Positions 16,610 through 26,897 are shown, numbered from the stretch's first letter. The stretch: 47,220 nt of DNA from Candidatus Kaiserbacteria bacterium CG10_big_fil_rev_8_21_14_0_10_56_12 (GCA_002773355.1 PFBL01000020.1:1-47220), one strand, 5' to 3'. Translations and numbers: made by a program. The notes: a model not told the origin generated them from the sequence alone.

Positions 16610-18023
16610 GACGCGAGAAAAGGTTCTCGGGTTTCTTATTCTCCAAGATCGTTTGCTTGATGAGTTCGTTCGTCGCCGGCATAAATGGGTTCAGGAGTCT
16701 CCCAATCTGATAGAGCTCCGTAACCATCTCGCGAATGAGCGCACGCCCTTTCTCGAGGTCTGTTTTGACGACCTTGAACGGCTCCTCTCTCGTAATGCGC
16801 TCGTCGAGATCCTGGATGCGTCCCCAGATATAATCAGCCACACGGTTAAACTCAAACGCGTGAAGCAGGTCCCAATATTCTTGTGGAAACGGGGAGTCCG
16901 CTGGTCGCTCAATCGGCTCTGACAGGTGCGTCTCGGCGAGCTTCATCACGCGCGCCACAAGATTACCGAGTCCATTGGTAAGGTGTGCGGTGTAGTGATC
17001 GTGAATAGCGCTCGGCGTCAGGTCAGAATCTTCGAACGGGCTCACGTGGCGCAAGAGGATATAGCGCACTGCATCGGTCCCATATTTCTCGACAAGCGCC
17101 ATCGGGTCGATAACATTACCCAGCGACTTGCTCATCTTCTGGCCGCCGCTCGTAATGAAGCCGTGGATAAAGATCTGCGCCGAGGGCGCCACGCCTGCCG
17201 AGAGGAGCATCGCCTGCCACATGGCCGACTGCTGGCGCAGGTTGTCCTTGCCGGCCAGTTGTGTGACAGGCCACCACTTCGCGAAGGTTGCTTCGTCGGT
17301 TGGCCACCCTATCACCGATATATAGTTCACGAGCGCATCAAACCATACATACATCACGTGCTCGTCGTCTCCCGGCACCGGGATCCCCCACGAGAGCTTC
17401 TCCTTGCGGCGCGAAATACTGAAGTCTTTTAAACCGTTCTTGACGAATGTGCGAATCTCGTGGAGCCGCTCCTTGGGGAGTACGAATGTCTCATTTTTTT
17501 CATAGAGATCAAGCAGGGCCTGCTCATACCGAGAGAATTTGAAATAGTAATTTTCCTCGGTGCGTATCTCGATCTCATGATTCGGATGCAAGGGACATTT
17601 CCCGTCGACGAGCTCGGAGTCGGTCTTTTCTAATTCGCAACCGACACAATATTTGACTTCGTATGCGGCTTTGTAGATGTCACCCTTGTCGTCACACCGA
17701 TTCCAGAATTCTTGAGCAGACGCGATGTGTGTCGAGTTGGTCGTACGGGTAAACGCGTCATAGGAGATGTTCAGCGTATCGGCAAACGCCTTAAAGCGAG
17801 CCGCATACTCATCAACGTACGCCTGCGGTGTCAATCCCGCTTCGCTCGCTTTCTCGGCAATCTTCGCGCCATGTTCATCGGTCCCAATATTAAGAAAAGC
17901 TTCCTCGCCGGCGAGCACGCATGCGCGTTTATAGCAATCGGCCTCGACAAATTCGAGCGCATGCCCCACATGAGGCGCCGCATTCACGTAAGGGAGTGTT
18001 GTGGTTATATAGCGGGCGCTCAT
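16599..18023 (-). CDS. metG: Methionyl-tRNA synthetase
   Basis: The 474-aa class I synthetase has the HIGH region PYVNAAPHVGHALEFVEAD and the KMSKS loop GQKMSKSLGNVIDP. A zinc-knuckle region around CVGCELEKTDSELVDGKCPLH follows the MetG1 pattern, and an anticodon-binding helical domain comes at the C-terminus. It lacks the extra C-terminal tRNA-binding (EMAP-like) domain of longer MetRS, as is usual for small genomes. It attaches Met to initiator and elongator tRNAs. It is coupled to tatD downstream and lies 6 bp after the membrane protein gene upstream. Confidence 0.96.
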   Translation of the reverse strand: MSARYITTTLPYVNAAPHVGHALEFVEADCYKRACVLAGEEAFLNIGTDEHGAKIAEKASEAGLTPQAYVDEYAARFKAFADTLNISYDAFTRTTNSTHIASAQEFWNRCDDKGDIYKAAYEVKYCVGCELEKTDSELVDGKCPLHPNHEIEIRTEENYYFKFSRYEQALLDLYEKNETFVLPKERLHEIRTFVKNGLKDFSISRRKEKLSWGIPVPGDDEHVMYVWFDALVNYISVIGWPTDEATFAKWWPVTQLAGKDNLRQQSAMWQAMLLSAGVAPSAQIFIHGFITSGGQKMSKSLGNVIDPMALVEKYGTDAVRYILLRHVSPFEDSDLTPSAIHDHYTAHLTNGLGNLVARVMKLAETHLSEPIERPADSPFPQEYWDLLHAFEFNRVADYIWGRIQDLDERITREEPFKVVKTDLEKGRALIREMVTELYQIGRLLNPFMPATNELIKQTILENKKPENLFSRLDA

Positions 18024-18029
18024 GGTGCA

Positions 18030-19100
18030 CTATCGTGCCTGTCCTCGCGAATTCTCTTGACGCTTACGCTTGTCAAAATCTGACAAGAACTCGAGCGCGG
18101 CCGCGGCCACGGGCACAGAGAGAAGCACGCCGAGGAAACCAACCAGCGTATAACCCGCAATGAGCGCAACGATGACGAGCAGTGGCGAGATACCCACCAC
18201 CTTCTTCACGATGAGCGGATAAATAAGATTTGATTCAAACTGGTTGACGACGATATAAAGCCCCACCACGATCGCCGACAGGGCGACCCCGCCAGTCGAG
18301 AACGCGATGAGCGCAGCCAGTAATCCCGCGATCAGTGAGCCGAAGATCGGGATGATCTCTGCAAAGGCCGTAAAGAGCGCGAGCAAGAGTGCATAGGGAA
18401 CACCGATAATGAGGAGCCCGAGGTAGACCAAGATGCCCACGATGGCCGAGAGCAAGAGCTGTCCCTGCATCCAGAGCCCGATTTTCTTTTGCGCTCGCTT
18501 CCATAGGCTGACCGCGTATTCCTCATGCTCAACCGGCAAGATGAGCCGCAAGAAGTCGTCGATACCGGTGTCTTGGAGTGCGAAATAGAACGAGAGCACC
18601 ACCACGAGGAGGAGCGAGAGGAACCCGCCAAAGAACGCCACCACGAGCTCGGTGATGCCGCTCGCACTCTGTGAGAATGCATTTTGGAGTGAGAAGAGCT
18701 GTCCGGCAAGCGCCCGCAGGTCTTGCTGGCTACCAAGCAGATCAGTGGCGTGTGAGATCGATGAGAGTGGTGCCGTGGTGGTCGGCAGTGAGCTTATGTA
18801 TTGAGGAATGGCTGAGACGAAGTCGGCCGCGTCCGCGATGATGGGCGGGAAAAAGATGTACATGAGTACGAAAAGCGAGCCGAACACGAGCACATACACC
18901 ATGAGCACGGCGAGGAACCGCGGCACCCGCACCCGAACGAAGAGGGCGACCCCCGGCTCGATAGCCGACGCGATCACAATCGCCGTCAGCACGAGCAATA
19001 TGAGATCTCTGAGTAGCCAGATCACATAGGCCCCCGCGATGACCAACACTGCCTTCACGATCGTACCCGCAGTGATAGAGATATTGAATTCTTTACTCAT
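18030..19100 (-). CDS. AI-2E family (PerM-like) membrane protein
   Basis: The 356-aa protein has about seven to eight transmembrane helices and family signatures: LVFGSLFVLMYIFFPPIIADA, the cytoplasmic segment FYFALQDTGIDDFLRLILPVEHEEYAV, and the block VGILVYLGLLIIGVPYALLLALFTAFAEIIPIFGSLIAGL. Members are transporters of mixed function (autoinducer-2 export, Na+/H+ exchange); the substrate here is not known. I choose MSKEFNISITAG (19100) as the start. An extended -10 TGC-TACGAT (19108-19113 on the minus strand) lies 7 bases before it, and the longer frame has an implausible Arg-rich start. Confidence 0.88.
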   Translation of the reverse strand: MSKEFNISITAGTIVKAVLVIAGAYVIWLLRDLILLVLTAIVIASAIEPGVALFVRVRVPRFLAVLMVYVLVFGSLFVLMYIFFPPIIADAADFVSAIPQYISSLPTTTAPLSSISHATDLLGSQQDLRALAGQLFSLQNAFSQSASGITELVVAFFGGFLSLLLVVVLSFYFALQDTGIDDFLRLILPVEHEEYAVSLWKRAQKKIGLWMQGQLLLSAIVGILVYLGLLIIGVPYALLLALFTAFAEIIPIFGSLIAGLLAALIAFSTGGVALSAIVVGLYIVVNQFESNLIYPLIVKKVVGISPLLVIVALIAGYTLVGFLGVLLSVPVAAAALEFLSDFDKRKRQENSRGQAR

Positions 19101-19128
19101 ACGGCGCATCGTAGCATATCTACGCGCC

Positions 19129-20367
19129 TTACTCGAGCGCCGCGCGCAGACGCGCGGCCACCTCCTCGATCGAGAGTCGCTCTTGCTCTCCCGTATCACG
19201 ATGTCGCAACGTTACGGTGTCTGCAAGCTCTGGATGCTCCCCGAGTGTGTCGAAGTCCACCGTGACACAAAACGGTGTGCCGATTTCGTCTTGTCGACGA
19301 TACCGCTTGCCGATGTTGCCGTTGTCATCCCACGCTATCCACGGATGTACCTTTTGCAGTGCTGTGCGCACTTCCTTAGCCTTCGCGACAAGTTCCGGCT
19401 TATTTTTAAGAAGCGGCGAGACCATCGCTTTAATCGGTGCAATCTTTGGAGCGAGCGCCAGATAGGTGCGTGTCTCGCCTCCCATGTCGTCCTCTCGATA
19501 GGCGCTTGCCAGTATGGCCAACACGGTACGGTCGACACCGAGTGACGGCTCAATGACGTGCGGGATAAAACGCTCTCCCGTCTCTTCATCAAGATACGAG
19601 AGATCAACCTGCGACGCTTTTGCATGTGCCGACAGATCAAAATCACCCCGATATGCGAGACCCCACAGCTCTTTGCGGCCGAACGGATAGTCGAACTCGA
19701 AGTCGATCGTACGCTGGCTGTAATGAGCACGATCGTTCTCGGGGACATCGAGCTCATGCAACGCACTCGGCGAGAGCCCGACCTCCTCGGCGAATCGGTG
19801 CATGAGGAGTCGCCACTCTTCAAATGAAGACTCCCACGCGGCAGGACGTACAAAATACTCAACTTCCATCTGCTTGAATTCGCGCTGGCGGAAGATAAAA
19901 TCGCGCGGTGCAATCTCGTTACGAAAGGCCTTCCCTACCTGACCAAGGCCGAACGGTAATTTGGGATGCATCGAGTCGACGACGTTCTTAAAGTTAACGA
20001 ACATGCCTCCCGCCGTTTCCGGCCGCAAATACGCAACCGTCGCCTCTTCGCCAGCGCCGACAGACGTTTTAAACATGACATTAAACATCTTTCCGTCGTC
20101 GGTTGGGTCAGCGAAACCAGCGACGTGACCCGATGCTTCCCATGCATGGGGGTTCATGATGATGGCGGCATCAATCGGATACATATCGTCGCGTTCATTG
20201 ACGAACCGGCGATACCACAGTTGCTTCACGTTCTCCTGCAGGAGCACGCCGAGTGGGCCGTAGTCGTACGTGCCCGCGAGACCGCCATAGATCTCCGAGC
20301 CGGGGAACACGAATCCGCGCCGCTTACAGAGCGAGACGATTTTCTCCATTAGGTGTTGGTCATCCAT
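19129..20367 (-). CDS. glyS: Glycyl-tRNA synthetase, homodimeric type
   Basis: The 412-aa class II synthetase starts MEKIVSLCKRRGFVFPGSEIYGG and carries LAGTYDYGPLGVLLQENVKQLWY, motif 2 GQVGKAFRNEIAPRDFIFRQREFKQME, and motif 3 PHVIEPSLGVDRTVLAIL. A C-terminal anticodon-binding domain is present but short. This is the archaeal/Gram-positive-type alpha2 enzyme, not the alpha2beta2 type. The Shine-Dalgarno before the ATG is weak (AGGAC). It stands between a PerM-like gene and a surface protein gene. Confidence 0.95.
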   Translation of the reverse strand: MDDQHLMEKIVSLCKRRGFVFPGSEIYGGLAGTYDYGPLGVLLQENVKQLWYRRFVNERDDMYPIDAAIIMNPHAWEASGHVAGFADPTDDGKMFNVMFKTSVGAGEEATVAYLRPETAGGMFVNFKNVVDSMHPKLPFGLGQVGKAFRNEIAPRDFIFRQREFKQMEVEYFVRPAAWESSFEEWRLLMHRFAEEVGLSPSALHELDVPENDRAHYSQRTIDFEFDYPFGRKELWGLAYRGDFDLSAHAKASQVDLSYLDEETGERFIPHVIEPSLGVDRTVLAILASAYREDDMGGETRTYLALAPKIAPIKAMVSPLLKNKPELVAKAKEVRTALQKVHPWIAWDDNGNIGKRYRRQDEIGTPFCVTVDFDTLGEHPELADTVTLRHRDTGEQERLSIEEVAARLRAALE

Positions 20368-20411
20368 GTCCTGTTCTCTCTAGAGTGCGGCAAAACGGGC
20401 TTTGATGCAAC

Positions 20412-22301
20412 TTAGGGCGCCACGCTCCCCTGCACGGGGACATACCCTGGGTCGCCCTTCGTCTCGATCGTCGGCGCGACTCCGGTCGCCTTCACATGTG
20501 CGCCCGCGAAGCGATCGTAGCCACTAAAACTCGGGATGCCCGTCAATGGCGGCGACGTGTTCTTCTGCGAGGTCGAGGGCGTGAGCACGACCTGGAAGAC
20601 CCCCTGTGTGGTCGCGCCCTGCGCGAGATCGCCGATGGTCCACGTCACGAGACGCGAGTTTGAATCATATGAGAAGTTACCGTCGCCTGCAGTCTTGCTC
20701 GTATAGGCCACATAGTTTGGCAGTGTCGCGGTAACCACTGCACCAGCCACGGCGCTCCCCGGATTTTTCACATTCCAGACCACCGAGTAGGTCGTCGCAA
20801 GATCGGCCTGCGGCGGGATCGGCCCGGTGTTTGCAATCGGTCCAGACGCGTGGAGCGACGACGCCGTGAGTGCGACAGCCGTGAGCACCTTCACCGTCTT
20901 GCTCATCGTTGCCTGGACCTGTTCGGGCACGTTGCTCTGCCCAGCGCGCGTCCCAGAGATCGAGGTGGTGAGGGTGATAGAGGGAGAGCCGGCGGCCGCA
21001 CCCGATGGTAGTGTGGAGAAGCTAAAGGTGCCCAGCCCCGATGCTCCTGGTGCTAGGTTCGCAAGCGAGGAGTCTTTGTCGGGACTAAAGACGACTGTAT
21101 GATCTACCGATCGGTAGAAGCCGCGCGTGGTGGTGACACTGTTGTAGTCGACCGCCGCGCCAGAGAGAGCGACCAGTACCGTCACGTTTGATACATTCGT
21201 CGCGAGCGTGTTGGCATAGGAGACCGTAACGTTCTGGCGCGTCCCGGGCGAAACAGCGGCACTGGCGCTCGAGTCGCCATTCACACTAATCGTCGCGCTG
21301 ATAAATGGTGTCGCGATGGCAACTACTGCCTGTTGTGTCATATAGGTGATCGCCAGCGTTGGGTCAGACGCTGACTTCGCCGTGCCGATACTGAAGTGGA
21401 ATGCGCGCTCGTCGTTCGCCTGCCCGGTAAGGACACCGGTTACGGTAATCGTCTTTACCTCACCGGGCGCGAGCGTGCCCAAGACAAAATGGTTGTCGGT
21501 TGACGGTACCGACGTCTGCGAGACAGTAAAGCCGTACGGGTACGTGGCGGCGAGCACGACGTTATCGAGCGGCACCGACGCATTCGATCGCACCGTGAGT
21601 GTGAGGGCGAACGGTTTACCCGAGACGGTCTCAGTAAGTGTGTCGACCTTAACCTCGAGCGGCGTTGACGTGATCGCGAGCGGGTAGTCAGACTTCTTCA
21701 CGAACGTCGCGTTCGAGCCGGTCGTACCATACGAAAATGAGGTGTGGAGAGTCAACGTGTCCCCTGCCGCACCGAAGATGACGGCCTGCAGGGTCCGCGT
21801 GATAGTGGACCCGCTCGCAAGGTCACCGAGACTCTCCTCGTACCGCGGGTACGCCTCGAGGGTGTTGCTTGCGTTGCGTGTGCCCTCAGGAAAGGCTATT
21901 TCGATCTTGGCGTTCTGTACCGCAACGAGATTCTTGTTCGTGACCGTCACGACGAGCGGTACGGTATCTCCTGCCGCAATCGAGGCAGGGCCCTGCACGG
22001 TCAAGTCGATATTGCTCGCGGCCACCGTATTGCCTCCGTAGTAGACGACATAGGCCGCGACCCCAAGAGACACGAGGAAGAAGAGCATAGCGAAGCCGAA
22101 GAAAATACTCGCGAATCGCAGGTGACGTTTTTTGTGTTCGGGCATATGTGTGGGGAGTGGGTCCTCCTGCCACTCATGAGGCACTCTCGGCGACCCGGAG
22201 ACCGAGAGTGTGGTGGGCGTCTCCTCTACCGGAGGCGTCGTCTCGTAGAGACGGTGTCGGGCTCGTTCGAGAGCGCCCGTATCGTCGTCTGGTGGCGGCA
22301 T
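20412..22301 (-). CDS. Membrane-anchored surface protein with DUF11-like repeats
   Basis: The 629-aa protein has a cytoplasmic N-terminus of ~65 residues (acidic, Pro-rich), one transmembrane helix (FASIFFGFAMLFFLVSLGVAAYVVYY), and a long extracellular part of repeated beta-sandwich domains. Repeats show patterns such as IAAGDTVPLVVTVTNKN...VQNAKIEIAFPEG, LGTLAPGEVKTITVTG and LAPGASGLGTFSF, as in DUF11/CARDB-type adhesion proteins. It is probably a cell-surface structural or adhesion protein. An extended -10 TG-TATACT (22309-22314) lies 7 bases before the ATG, so the mRNA appears leaderless. Confidence 0.75.
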   Translation of the reverse strand: MPPPDDDTGALERARHRLYETTPPVEETPTTLSVSGSPRVPHEWQEDPLPTHMPEHKKRHLRFASIFFGFAMLFFLVSLGVAAYVVYYGGNTVAASNIDLTVQGPASIAAGDTVPLVVTVTNKNLVAVQNAKIEIAFPEGTRNASNTLEAYPRYEESLGDLASGSTITRTLQAVIFGAAGDTLTLHTSFSYGTTGSNATFVKKSDYPLAITSTPLEVKVDTLTETVSGKPFALTLTVRSNASVPLDNVVLAATYPYGFTVSQTSVPSTDNHFVLGTLAPGEVKTITVTGVLTGQANDERAFHFSIGTAKSASDPTLAITYMTQQAVVAIATPFISATISVNGDSSASAAVSPGTRQNVTVSYANTLATNVSNVTVLVALSGAAVDYNSVTTTRGFYRSVDHTVVFSPDKDSSLANLAPGASGLGTFSFSTLPSGAAAGSPSITLTTSISGTRAGQSNVPEQVQATMSKTVKVLTAVALTASSLHASGPIANTGPIPPQADLATTYSVVWNVKNPGSAVAGAVVTATLPNYVAYTSKTAGDGNFSYDSNSRLVTWTIGDLAQGATTQGVFQVVLTPSTSQKNTSPPLTGIPSFSGYDRFAGAHVKATGVAPTIETKGDPGYVPVQGSVAP

Positions 22302-22321
22302 GTTCTAAAGTATACAGGGTC

Positions 22322-22891
22322 TTAGAGCCCCGAAGCGGCGATGCCGTGGTTAATGCGCTCAATGTGCTCGGCGCGCAGAGGCTCGAGCGCGCGCAAGCTC
22401 TCTGCAGTAAACACGTTGTCGGTCGTAGGGAGCGCCCCAGCGTCGAGCCCAAGCGCGGCTAAGATACCAAGCGCCGCAACGATCTCGGCCTCGTCCAAGA
22501 GCTCGCATGGCACGGTGCTCGACGCCTCAAAGTAGCTGCGCACCAGCGAGTAGAGCGTGGTGTTCTGATCTTCTTCGGGCGCAAGCCGCACGAGAAGTCC
22601 AGAGACACGAGCGGCACGAGCGCGGGCGTCTTCGCGCGGCATCTGACTAAACCAGTTTTCTTTGAGGACTGCACCCGCGATGCGCCACCCATCCTTGCCG
22701 CGCACGAGTACGAGATCACTCTCGGCAAAGGTAACCAGCGCCGCGGCGAGCTTAGCGCCTGGTTTGCGCAGGGCCTGTGCGCGAGCACGCACGACGCCCA
22801 CCGTGGGAGTAAGCAAGGTGACCAGAGTGTTCGCTTCACCGAGCGGGGTTCTCGCGAGGACGATCCCGGAGGTCTCGTACTTATGTCGCAT
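22322..22891 (-). CDS. recO: DNA repair protein RecO
   Basis: The 189-aa protein has the RecO N-terminal OB fold ([44 protein letters not shown]) and the helical C-terminal half. It loads RecA with RecR. It is shorter than the usual ~240 aa and has no zinc-binding cysteines, which fits the reduced forms. I take MRHKYETSG (22891) as the start. It overlaps the ileS stop by 11 bases, suggesting translational coupling; the longer frame adds ten residues of ileS-overlapping sequence. Confidence 0.85.
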   Translation of the reverse strand: MRHKYETSGIVLARTPLGEANTLVTLLTPTVGVVRARAQALRKPGAKLAAALVTFAESDLVLVRGKDGWRIAGAVLKENWFSQMPREDARARAARVSGLLVRLAPEEDQNTTLYSLVRSYFEASSTVPCELLDEAEIVAALGILAALGLDAGALPTTDNVFTAESLRALEPLRAEHIERINHGIAASGL

Positions 22892-25800
22892 CCACTTCTT
22901 CGCGAGTCGAGTCGCGTACAATGTCGAACTTCACCTCTCCTGTCGAGAGTGTCGCCGAGAACGCCCCCGATGAGGCATTCATAACGGTGCGTACCACGTC
23001 GTTCTGTGCATATCCCTTGGTCTTGCGCGCGTCGGCGACCGCACGCGCCATCTCTCGCTCGTCACCCTCCTTCACAAGCTCTGGAGTGAGCGCGGTATCG
23101 AGTGCAAGCTCGGCACCCGTCACCACCTGCTTCACGTTCACTTCTTCTTTCAAAAGATCGGCAAGATCTTCGCTGAGTGCCTCGGGTACAGTGAGTGACG
23201 CGAGCGGTTGTCGTACTTTGATATTCGCCTTCTGCCGGAGTTGTAGCGCCTCCGAGGCAAGCGCCCGCACGCGTGCCATGTGAGCAATCAGATCGCTATT
23301 CGTACGGCCTGCAAATAGCCAGCGCAGACTAAACCAGCTGCCGGCGCTCGGCCAATCGGCCAGGTGCACACTCTCGGGATCGTCTGCACGTCGCACCTTG
23401 CCGAAGACATCTTCGGCGATAAAGGGCGCGAGCGGCGCGAGCAAGAGCGCAATTGTGCGCAACGTCTCGCGCAAGGTAGTGAGCGCAGCCGCGTCACCGT
23501 CACGCACACGATCACGGACTCGCCGCACGTACCACTGTGAGAGATCCTCGGCCAGGCGCGCGATGGCGCGCGACGCATCAAGGAGCTGGTACCCGTCGAG
23601 TGCCTTGGTAGCCGCACGCACCGTCTCGTCGGCGCGCGTGCGCATCCAACGATCAATCACGGTCACCTCTCCCTCGAGCGGCGTCGCGTCTTTAAAAAGC
23701 TCGTAAAACTTGGCCGAGTTGTCGACCCACGAGAGAACCTTTGCCGCCTCTTTGACTGTCTTTGCGTCATAGTTCTTAGAGTCGCCTGCCTGCGCGACAC
23801 TATACATCCAGAAACGAATCGTATCGACACCCCACCGCTCTATCTCTTGATTAGGGTCGACCACATTGCCCTTCGATTTGCTCATCTTCTTGCCCTCAGC
23901 GTCGAGCAGGTGCCCGAGACAGATGACGTTCTTGTAGGGTGTACCCTTGCCGGCGAGCACTCCAACGGCGAGCAAGGTGTAGAACCATCCGCGCGTTTGA
24001 TCAATGGCCTCTGAGATAAAGTCGGCCGGATAGGTTATGGGGAGATGCTCCTTGGCCCCCTGTGCGAAGGGCATCGCGCCAGAGTCAAACCACACGTCCA
24101 TGACCTCTGGCACGCGGTGAAGCTCGGTACCCTGATCAGAGACGAGCACCACATCGTCGATGTATGGACGATGCAGATCAAGCTCGTAGTCGTCGTTGTG
24201 CGGCAAAGGGACGAAGGGGAACTCAACGACCTCTGCGAGCTTGGCAGAGCTAATGACCTCATTCAAGATCCGGTCCCCTTCGGCTCGATCGGCCCCAACC
24301 TGCAACACCTTCGCCGACTCGAAGGTTACGCCGTGCGTCACGATGAGTATCGTCTCGTGTGCACACTGCGCCTCGAGGTCGTACATAAACGAGCCGAGTC
24401 GGTTCTTCGCGTCAAAATAACTCTCCCCTCCCGGCGTCGAGTTGGCGTAGTGTGTCCTCCGTTTCCAGTCCCAAAATAGTTCACGCCCGTTTTGCGTATT
24501 CTTGCCGCTAAAGATGCCGAAGTTAAACTCGCGCAGGCGTTCGTCGTAGACAATATCGCGCGCGGCGATGCCAAGCGCCTCGGCTACCTGCTCTGCGGTC
24601 TGCCTCGTTCGTAAGAGCGGCGAGGCATAGATCTTGGTCACGTGCCGACTCTTGAGCGCCTCAGCACTCGCGGCCACCTGCTCCCTCCCACGATCGGTAA
24701 GCGCATTACTCTCCTCGCCATCAGAATCGAAATACGTGTTGGCATTCCCCTCTGATTCGCCGTGGCGCATGAGGAGGTACGTATTGCCCGACGTCTTCGC
24801 GCGCTTGGTAAGCTCCGCAACCGAGCCGATGACGAGCCGCTCGCTACCGTCCTCGCTCTGCCACACTGGCATCGGTGTGCCCCAGTACCGCTCACGACTG
24901 ATTGCCCAGTCCTTCACATTTAAGAGCCACTCTCCCATGCGCCCGTCGCGGATATGGGCTGGCTCCCAGTGCACCTTCTGATTCTCGGCGACCAGCGTAT
25001 CGCGTAAATCTTGCATGCGGATATACCACGAGTCGCGTGCGTAGTAGATCAAGCGCGTCTTACAGCGCCAACAGAAGGGGTAACTGTGCGTATAGGACTC
25101 CTTGGCGAACACAAGCGAGCGCGTCTGCAGATTCTTGAGTACCGCAACCGCCGTGTCCTCGGCACCAGCGGGCGCGCCCGCGAGGAAGCCCGTCCCCGGA
25201 ACGAACTTACCCTCAGGGCTCACCGTGTGTACCTTGGGGAGCCCGACCGCGTTACCAAGATCGAAGTCGTCCTGACCATACATCGGTGCGATATGCACGA
25301 TACCCGTGCCATCCTCGGTTGTGACAAAGTCTGCGGCGTAGACCTTGAACGCGTCATCGAACTTCCCTTGCTCGCCCTCTGGTGCCAAGTTTTTTGCAAA
25401 ATCGTAGAGCGGTTGGTACGACCTACCAACGAGATCCTCGCCACGAACGTCTGCTACACGCTCCCAGCCCCCACCGAGCATCGCTTCGGCCCGCGCGTGA
25501 GCTAGAATGACGCGCTCACCATCCTTTTCATAGATTCCATAGGCTATCTGTGCGCCTATCGCGAGCGCAACGTTGCCCGGGAGTGTCCACGGCATCGTCG
25601 TCCAGGCGAGGAGGTAAGTTCCGGGTTCGTCGACGAGCTCAAACTTGGCCGTGAGAGTGAGGTCCTTGACGTCTTCATAGCCTTGCGCGAGTTCGTGCGA
25701 CGAAAGCGAGGTGCCACAACGCGGACACCACGGTACGATGCGATAGTCCCTATAGAGACGCCCGTCACGCTCCGTCTCGGCAAAGACGCGCCAGAGCGCC

Positions 25801-26267
25801 TCCATGTAGGCACTATCGAAGGTAAAGTAGGCCTTGGCATCATCAACCCAGTAGCCGATGCGTTTGGTAAACCGCGCCCAATGATCGATATATTTAAAAA
25901 CGCTTTCGCGACACTTCTTATTAAACGCGGCGACGCCGTACTTCTCGATGTCGGGCTTACCGCTAAAGCCGAGCTCCTTCTCTACCTGCAGCTCGACTGG
26001 CAGGCCGTGCGTATCCCACCCTGCGCGACGATTGACCCGATACCCGCGCATCGTCTTATAGCGCGGGATGGCATCCTTGAATGCGCGTGCCTCGAGGTGG
26101 TGGATGCCGGGCATACCATTGGCGGTTGGCGGCCCCTCGTAGAAGACGAATTTGCCTTTGGGCGACTTCTTCGCGAGCGATTGCTCGAAGATGTGCTCAC
26201 GCTCCCAGAACGCGAGCACCGCCTCCTCGCGCTTCGCCGCATCTGACTTCTCGGGCGTCTCAGCCAT
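22881..26267 (-). CDS. ileS: Isoleucyl-tRNA synthetase with inserted histidine-phosphatase domain
   Basis: The 1128-aa protein is a complete IleRS: HIGH-type [16 protein letters not shown] (~46-61), the CP1 editing domain, paired cysteines C181/C184 and C399/C402 for zinc, [13 protein letters not shown] (~724-736), KMSKS at 794-798, and the anticodon domain. Between SVAELTKRA (~482-490) and DLHRPYIDD (~697-705), which are adjacent in ordinary eukaryotic-like IleRS, lies a ~195-residue histidine phosphatase/phosphoglycerate mutase domain (24198-24785). It has [13 protein letters not shown] (RHG 501-503), [26 protein letters not shown] and the second His in VTHG (644-646). Both catalytic His and the Arg residues are kept, so the domain may be active. 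A -10-like TACGAT lies 8 bases before the ATG. Confidence 0.96.
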   Translation of the reverse strand: MAETPEKSDAAKREEAVLAFWEREHIFEQSLAKKSPKGKFVFYEGPPTANGMPGIHHLEARAFKDAIPRYKTMRGYRVNRRAGWDTHGLPVELQVEKELGFSGKPDIEKYGVAAFNKKCRESVFKYIDHWARFTKRIGYWVDDAKAYFTFDSAYMEALWRVFAETERDGRLYRDYRIVPWCPRCGTSLSSHELAQGYEDVKDLTLTAKFELVDEPGTYLLAWTTMPWTLPGNVALAIGAQIAYGIYEKDGERVILAHARAEAMLGGGWERVADVRGEDLVGRSYQPLYDFAKNLAPEGEQGKFDDAFKVYAADFVTTEDGTGIVHIAPMYGQDDFDLGNAVGLPKVHTVSPEGKFVPGTGFLAGAPAGAEDTAVAVLKNLQTRSLVFAKESYTHSYPFCWRCKTRLIYYARDSWYIRMQDLRDTLVAENQKVHWEPAHIRDGRMGEWLLNVKDWAISRERYWGTPMPVWQSEDGSERLVIGSVAELTKRAKTSGNTYLLMRHGESEGNANTYFDSDGEESNALTDRGREQVAASAEALKSRHVTKIYASPLLRTRQTAEQVAEALGIAARDIVYDERLREFNFGIFSGKNTQNGRELFWDWKRRTHYANSTPGGESYFDAKNRLGSFMYDLEAQCAHETILIVTHGVTFESAKVLQVGADRAEGDRILNEVISSAKLAEVVEFPFVPLPHNDDYELDLHRPYIDDVVLVSDQGTELHRVPEVMDVWFDSGAMPFAQGAKEHLPITYPADFISEAIDQTRGWFYTLLAVGVLAGKGTPYKNVICLGHLLDAEGKKMSKSKGNVVDPNQEIERWGVDTIRFWMYSVAQAGDSKNYDAKTVKEAAKVLSWVDNSAKFYELFKDATPLEGEVTVIDRWMRTRADETVRAATKALDGYQLLDASRAIARLAEDLSQWYVRRVRDRVRDGDAAALTTLRETLRTIALLLAPLAPFIAEDVFGKVRRADDPESVHLADWPSAGSWFSLRWLFAGRTNSDLIAHMARVRALASEALQLRQKANIKVRQPLASLTVPEALSEDLADLLKEEVNVKQVVTGAELALDTALTPELVKEGDEREMARAVADARKTKGYAQNDVVRTVMNASSGAFSATLSTGEVKFDIVRDSTREEVDAT

Positions 26268-26304
26268 ATCTGCCTATCGTAACGTCTGGGAGAGAAAAAA
26301 GGAA

Positions 26305-26332
26305 CGGCCAGCGACAGAATCGTCGCTGGCCG
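26305..26332 (-). terminator. Terminator before ileS
   Basis: The 11-bp arms CGGCCAGCGAC / GTCGCTGGCCG are followed on the minus strand by TTCCTTTTTTCTC. It ends the small basic-protein gene at 26373 and lies 24 bp before the ileS promoter. Confidence 0.85.
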
Positions 26333-26372
26333 CGGGCTCCCGACCCCCTGTTGCCGCGGGAACCCTTATTCT

Positions 26373-26540
26373 TCACGTGCCCCAGAAGTTGAGCCGCTGA
26401 CTGAGGCGCGGTACACCCGCGTGAAGCTGGTCCGGCGTCCGACGCTTCTTACGTCGTTTCTCGACATGCGCCCTCGCCTTCGCGGCAAGGGTATCATACT
26501 TCTTCGCCTTCTTTTTTTTGACCTTACCGTGCTTCCCCAT
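26373..26540 (-). CDS. Small very basic protein (55 aa)
   Basis: The frame runs from MGKHGKVKKKKAKKYDTLAA through ARAHVEKRRKKRRTPDQLHA to RLSQRLNFWGT and a TGA stop. About 20 of 55 residues are Lys or Arg, so a nucleic-acid- or ribosome-binding role is possible. A purine-rich stretch with AGGTGAG and GGGAG lies before the ATG, and a strong terminator follows the stop. It is the second of two tiny genes; the first (26681-26815) is strongly acidic. I recognise no family. Confidence 0.5.
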   Translation of the reverse strand: MGKHGKVKKKKAKKYDTLAAKARAHVEKRRKKRRTPDQLHAGVPRLSQRLNFWGT

Positions 26541-26673
26541 CTCCCTCTCTCACCTCTCTCAAGTTTGACGAAGCACACGGGATTGCGTACTTCTGAACGA
26601 GACCATACCCCATCGCGATGCTGTCGGCAAGCGCGTTATTGACACTCACCTAGTTGCTCATCGGGCCAAAAAA

Positions 26674-26700
26674 CGGCGGGTCACTCGTGTGACTCCGCCG
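26674..26700 (-). terminator. Terminator containing the stop codon of the acidic small gene
   Basis: The CGGCGG/CCGCCG hairpin with GTCAC pairing inside is followed on the minus strand by TTTTTT (complement 26668-26673). The TGA stop of the acidic small protein (26681-26683) lies within the 3' arm. Confidence 0.85.
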
Positions 26701-26815
26701 CTTCTTCCTCGTGTACCTTGGGCGCAACGCCGCCAAAAAGGTCCGAGGGGTCCGACCACGTCGGTGCTTCGGATTCTTCCGTTTCCGGCTCCTTGTGTTC
26801 GTCCTTATCACTCAT
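26681..26815 (-). CDS. Small very acidic protein (44 aa)
   Basis: The frame MSDKDEHKEPETEESEAPTW, then SDPSDLFGGVAPKVHEEEAA, ends ESHE and TGA. A perfect Shine-Dalgarno AGGAGG lies 5 bases before the ATG, the best in the window, which is strong evidence that it is translated. About 15 of 44 residues are Asp or Glu. The gene ends inside its own terminator hairpin. It lies upstream of a small basic gene on the same strand, with a terminator between them. No family is recognised. Confidence 0.65.
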   Translation of the reverse strand: MSDKDEHKEPETEESEAPTWSDPSDLFGGVAPKVHEEEAAESHE

Positions 26816-26897
26816 GTGGGCCTCCTGCGTGCTGGCGTCCGTGGCCACGCTCTATTCCTAGCCTACCCTTATATACGCGTGTGGGCAACAATACTTT

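Noticed and set aside
19039-20352. Plus-strand frames of 128-168 codons opposite glyS
   Set aside because: These are shadows of glyS, whose family motifs are unambiguous.
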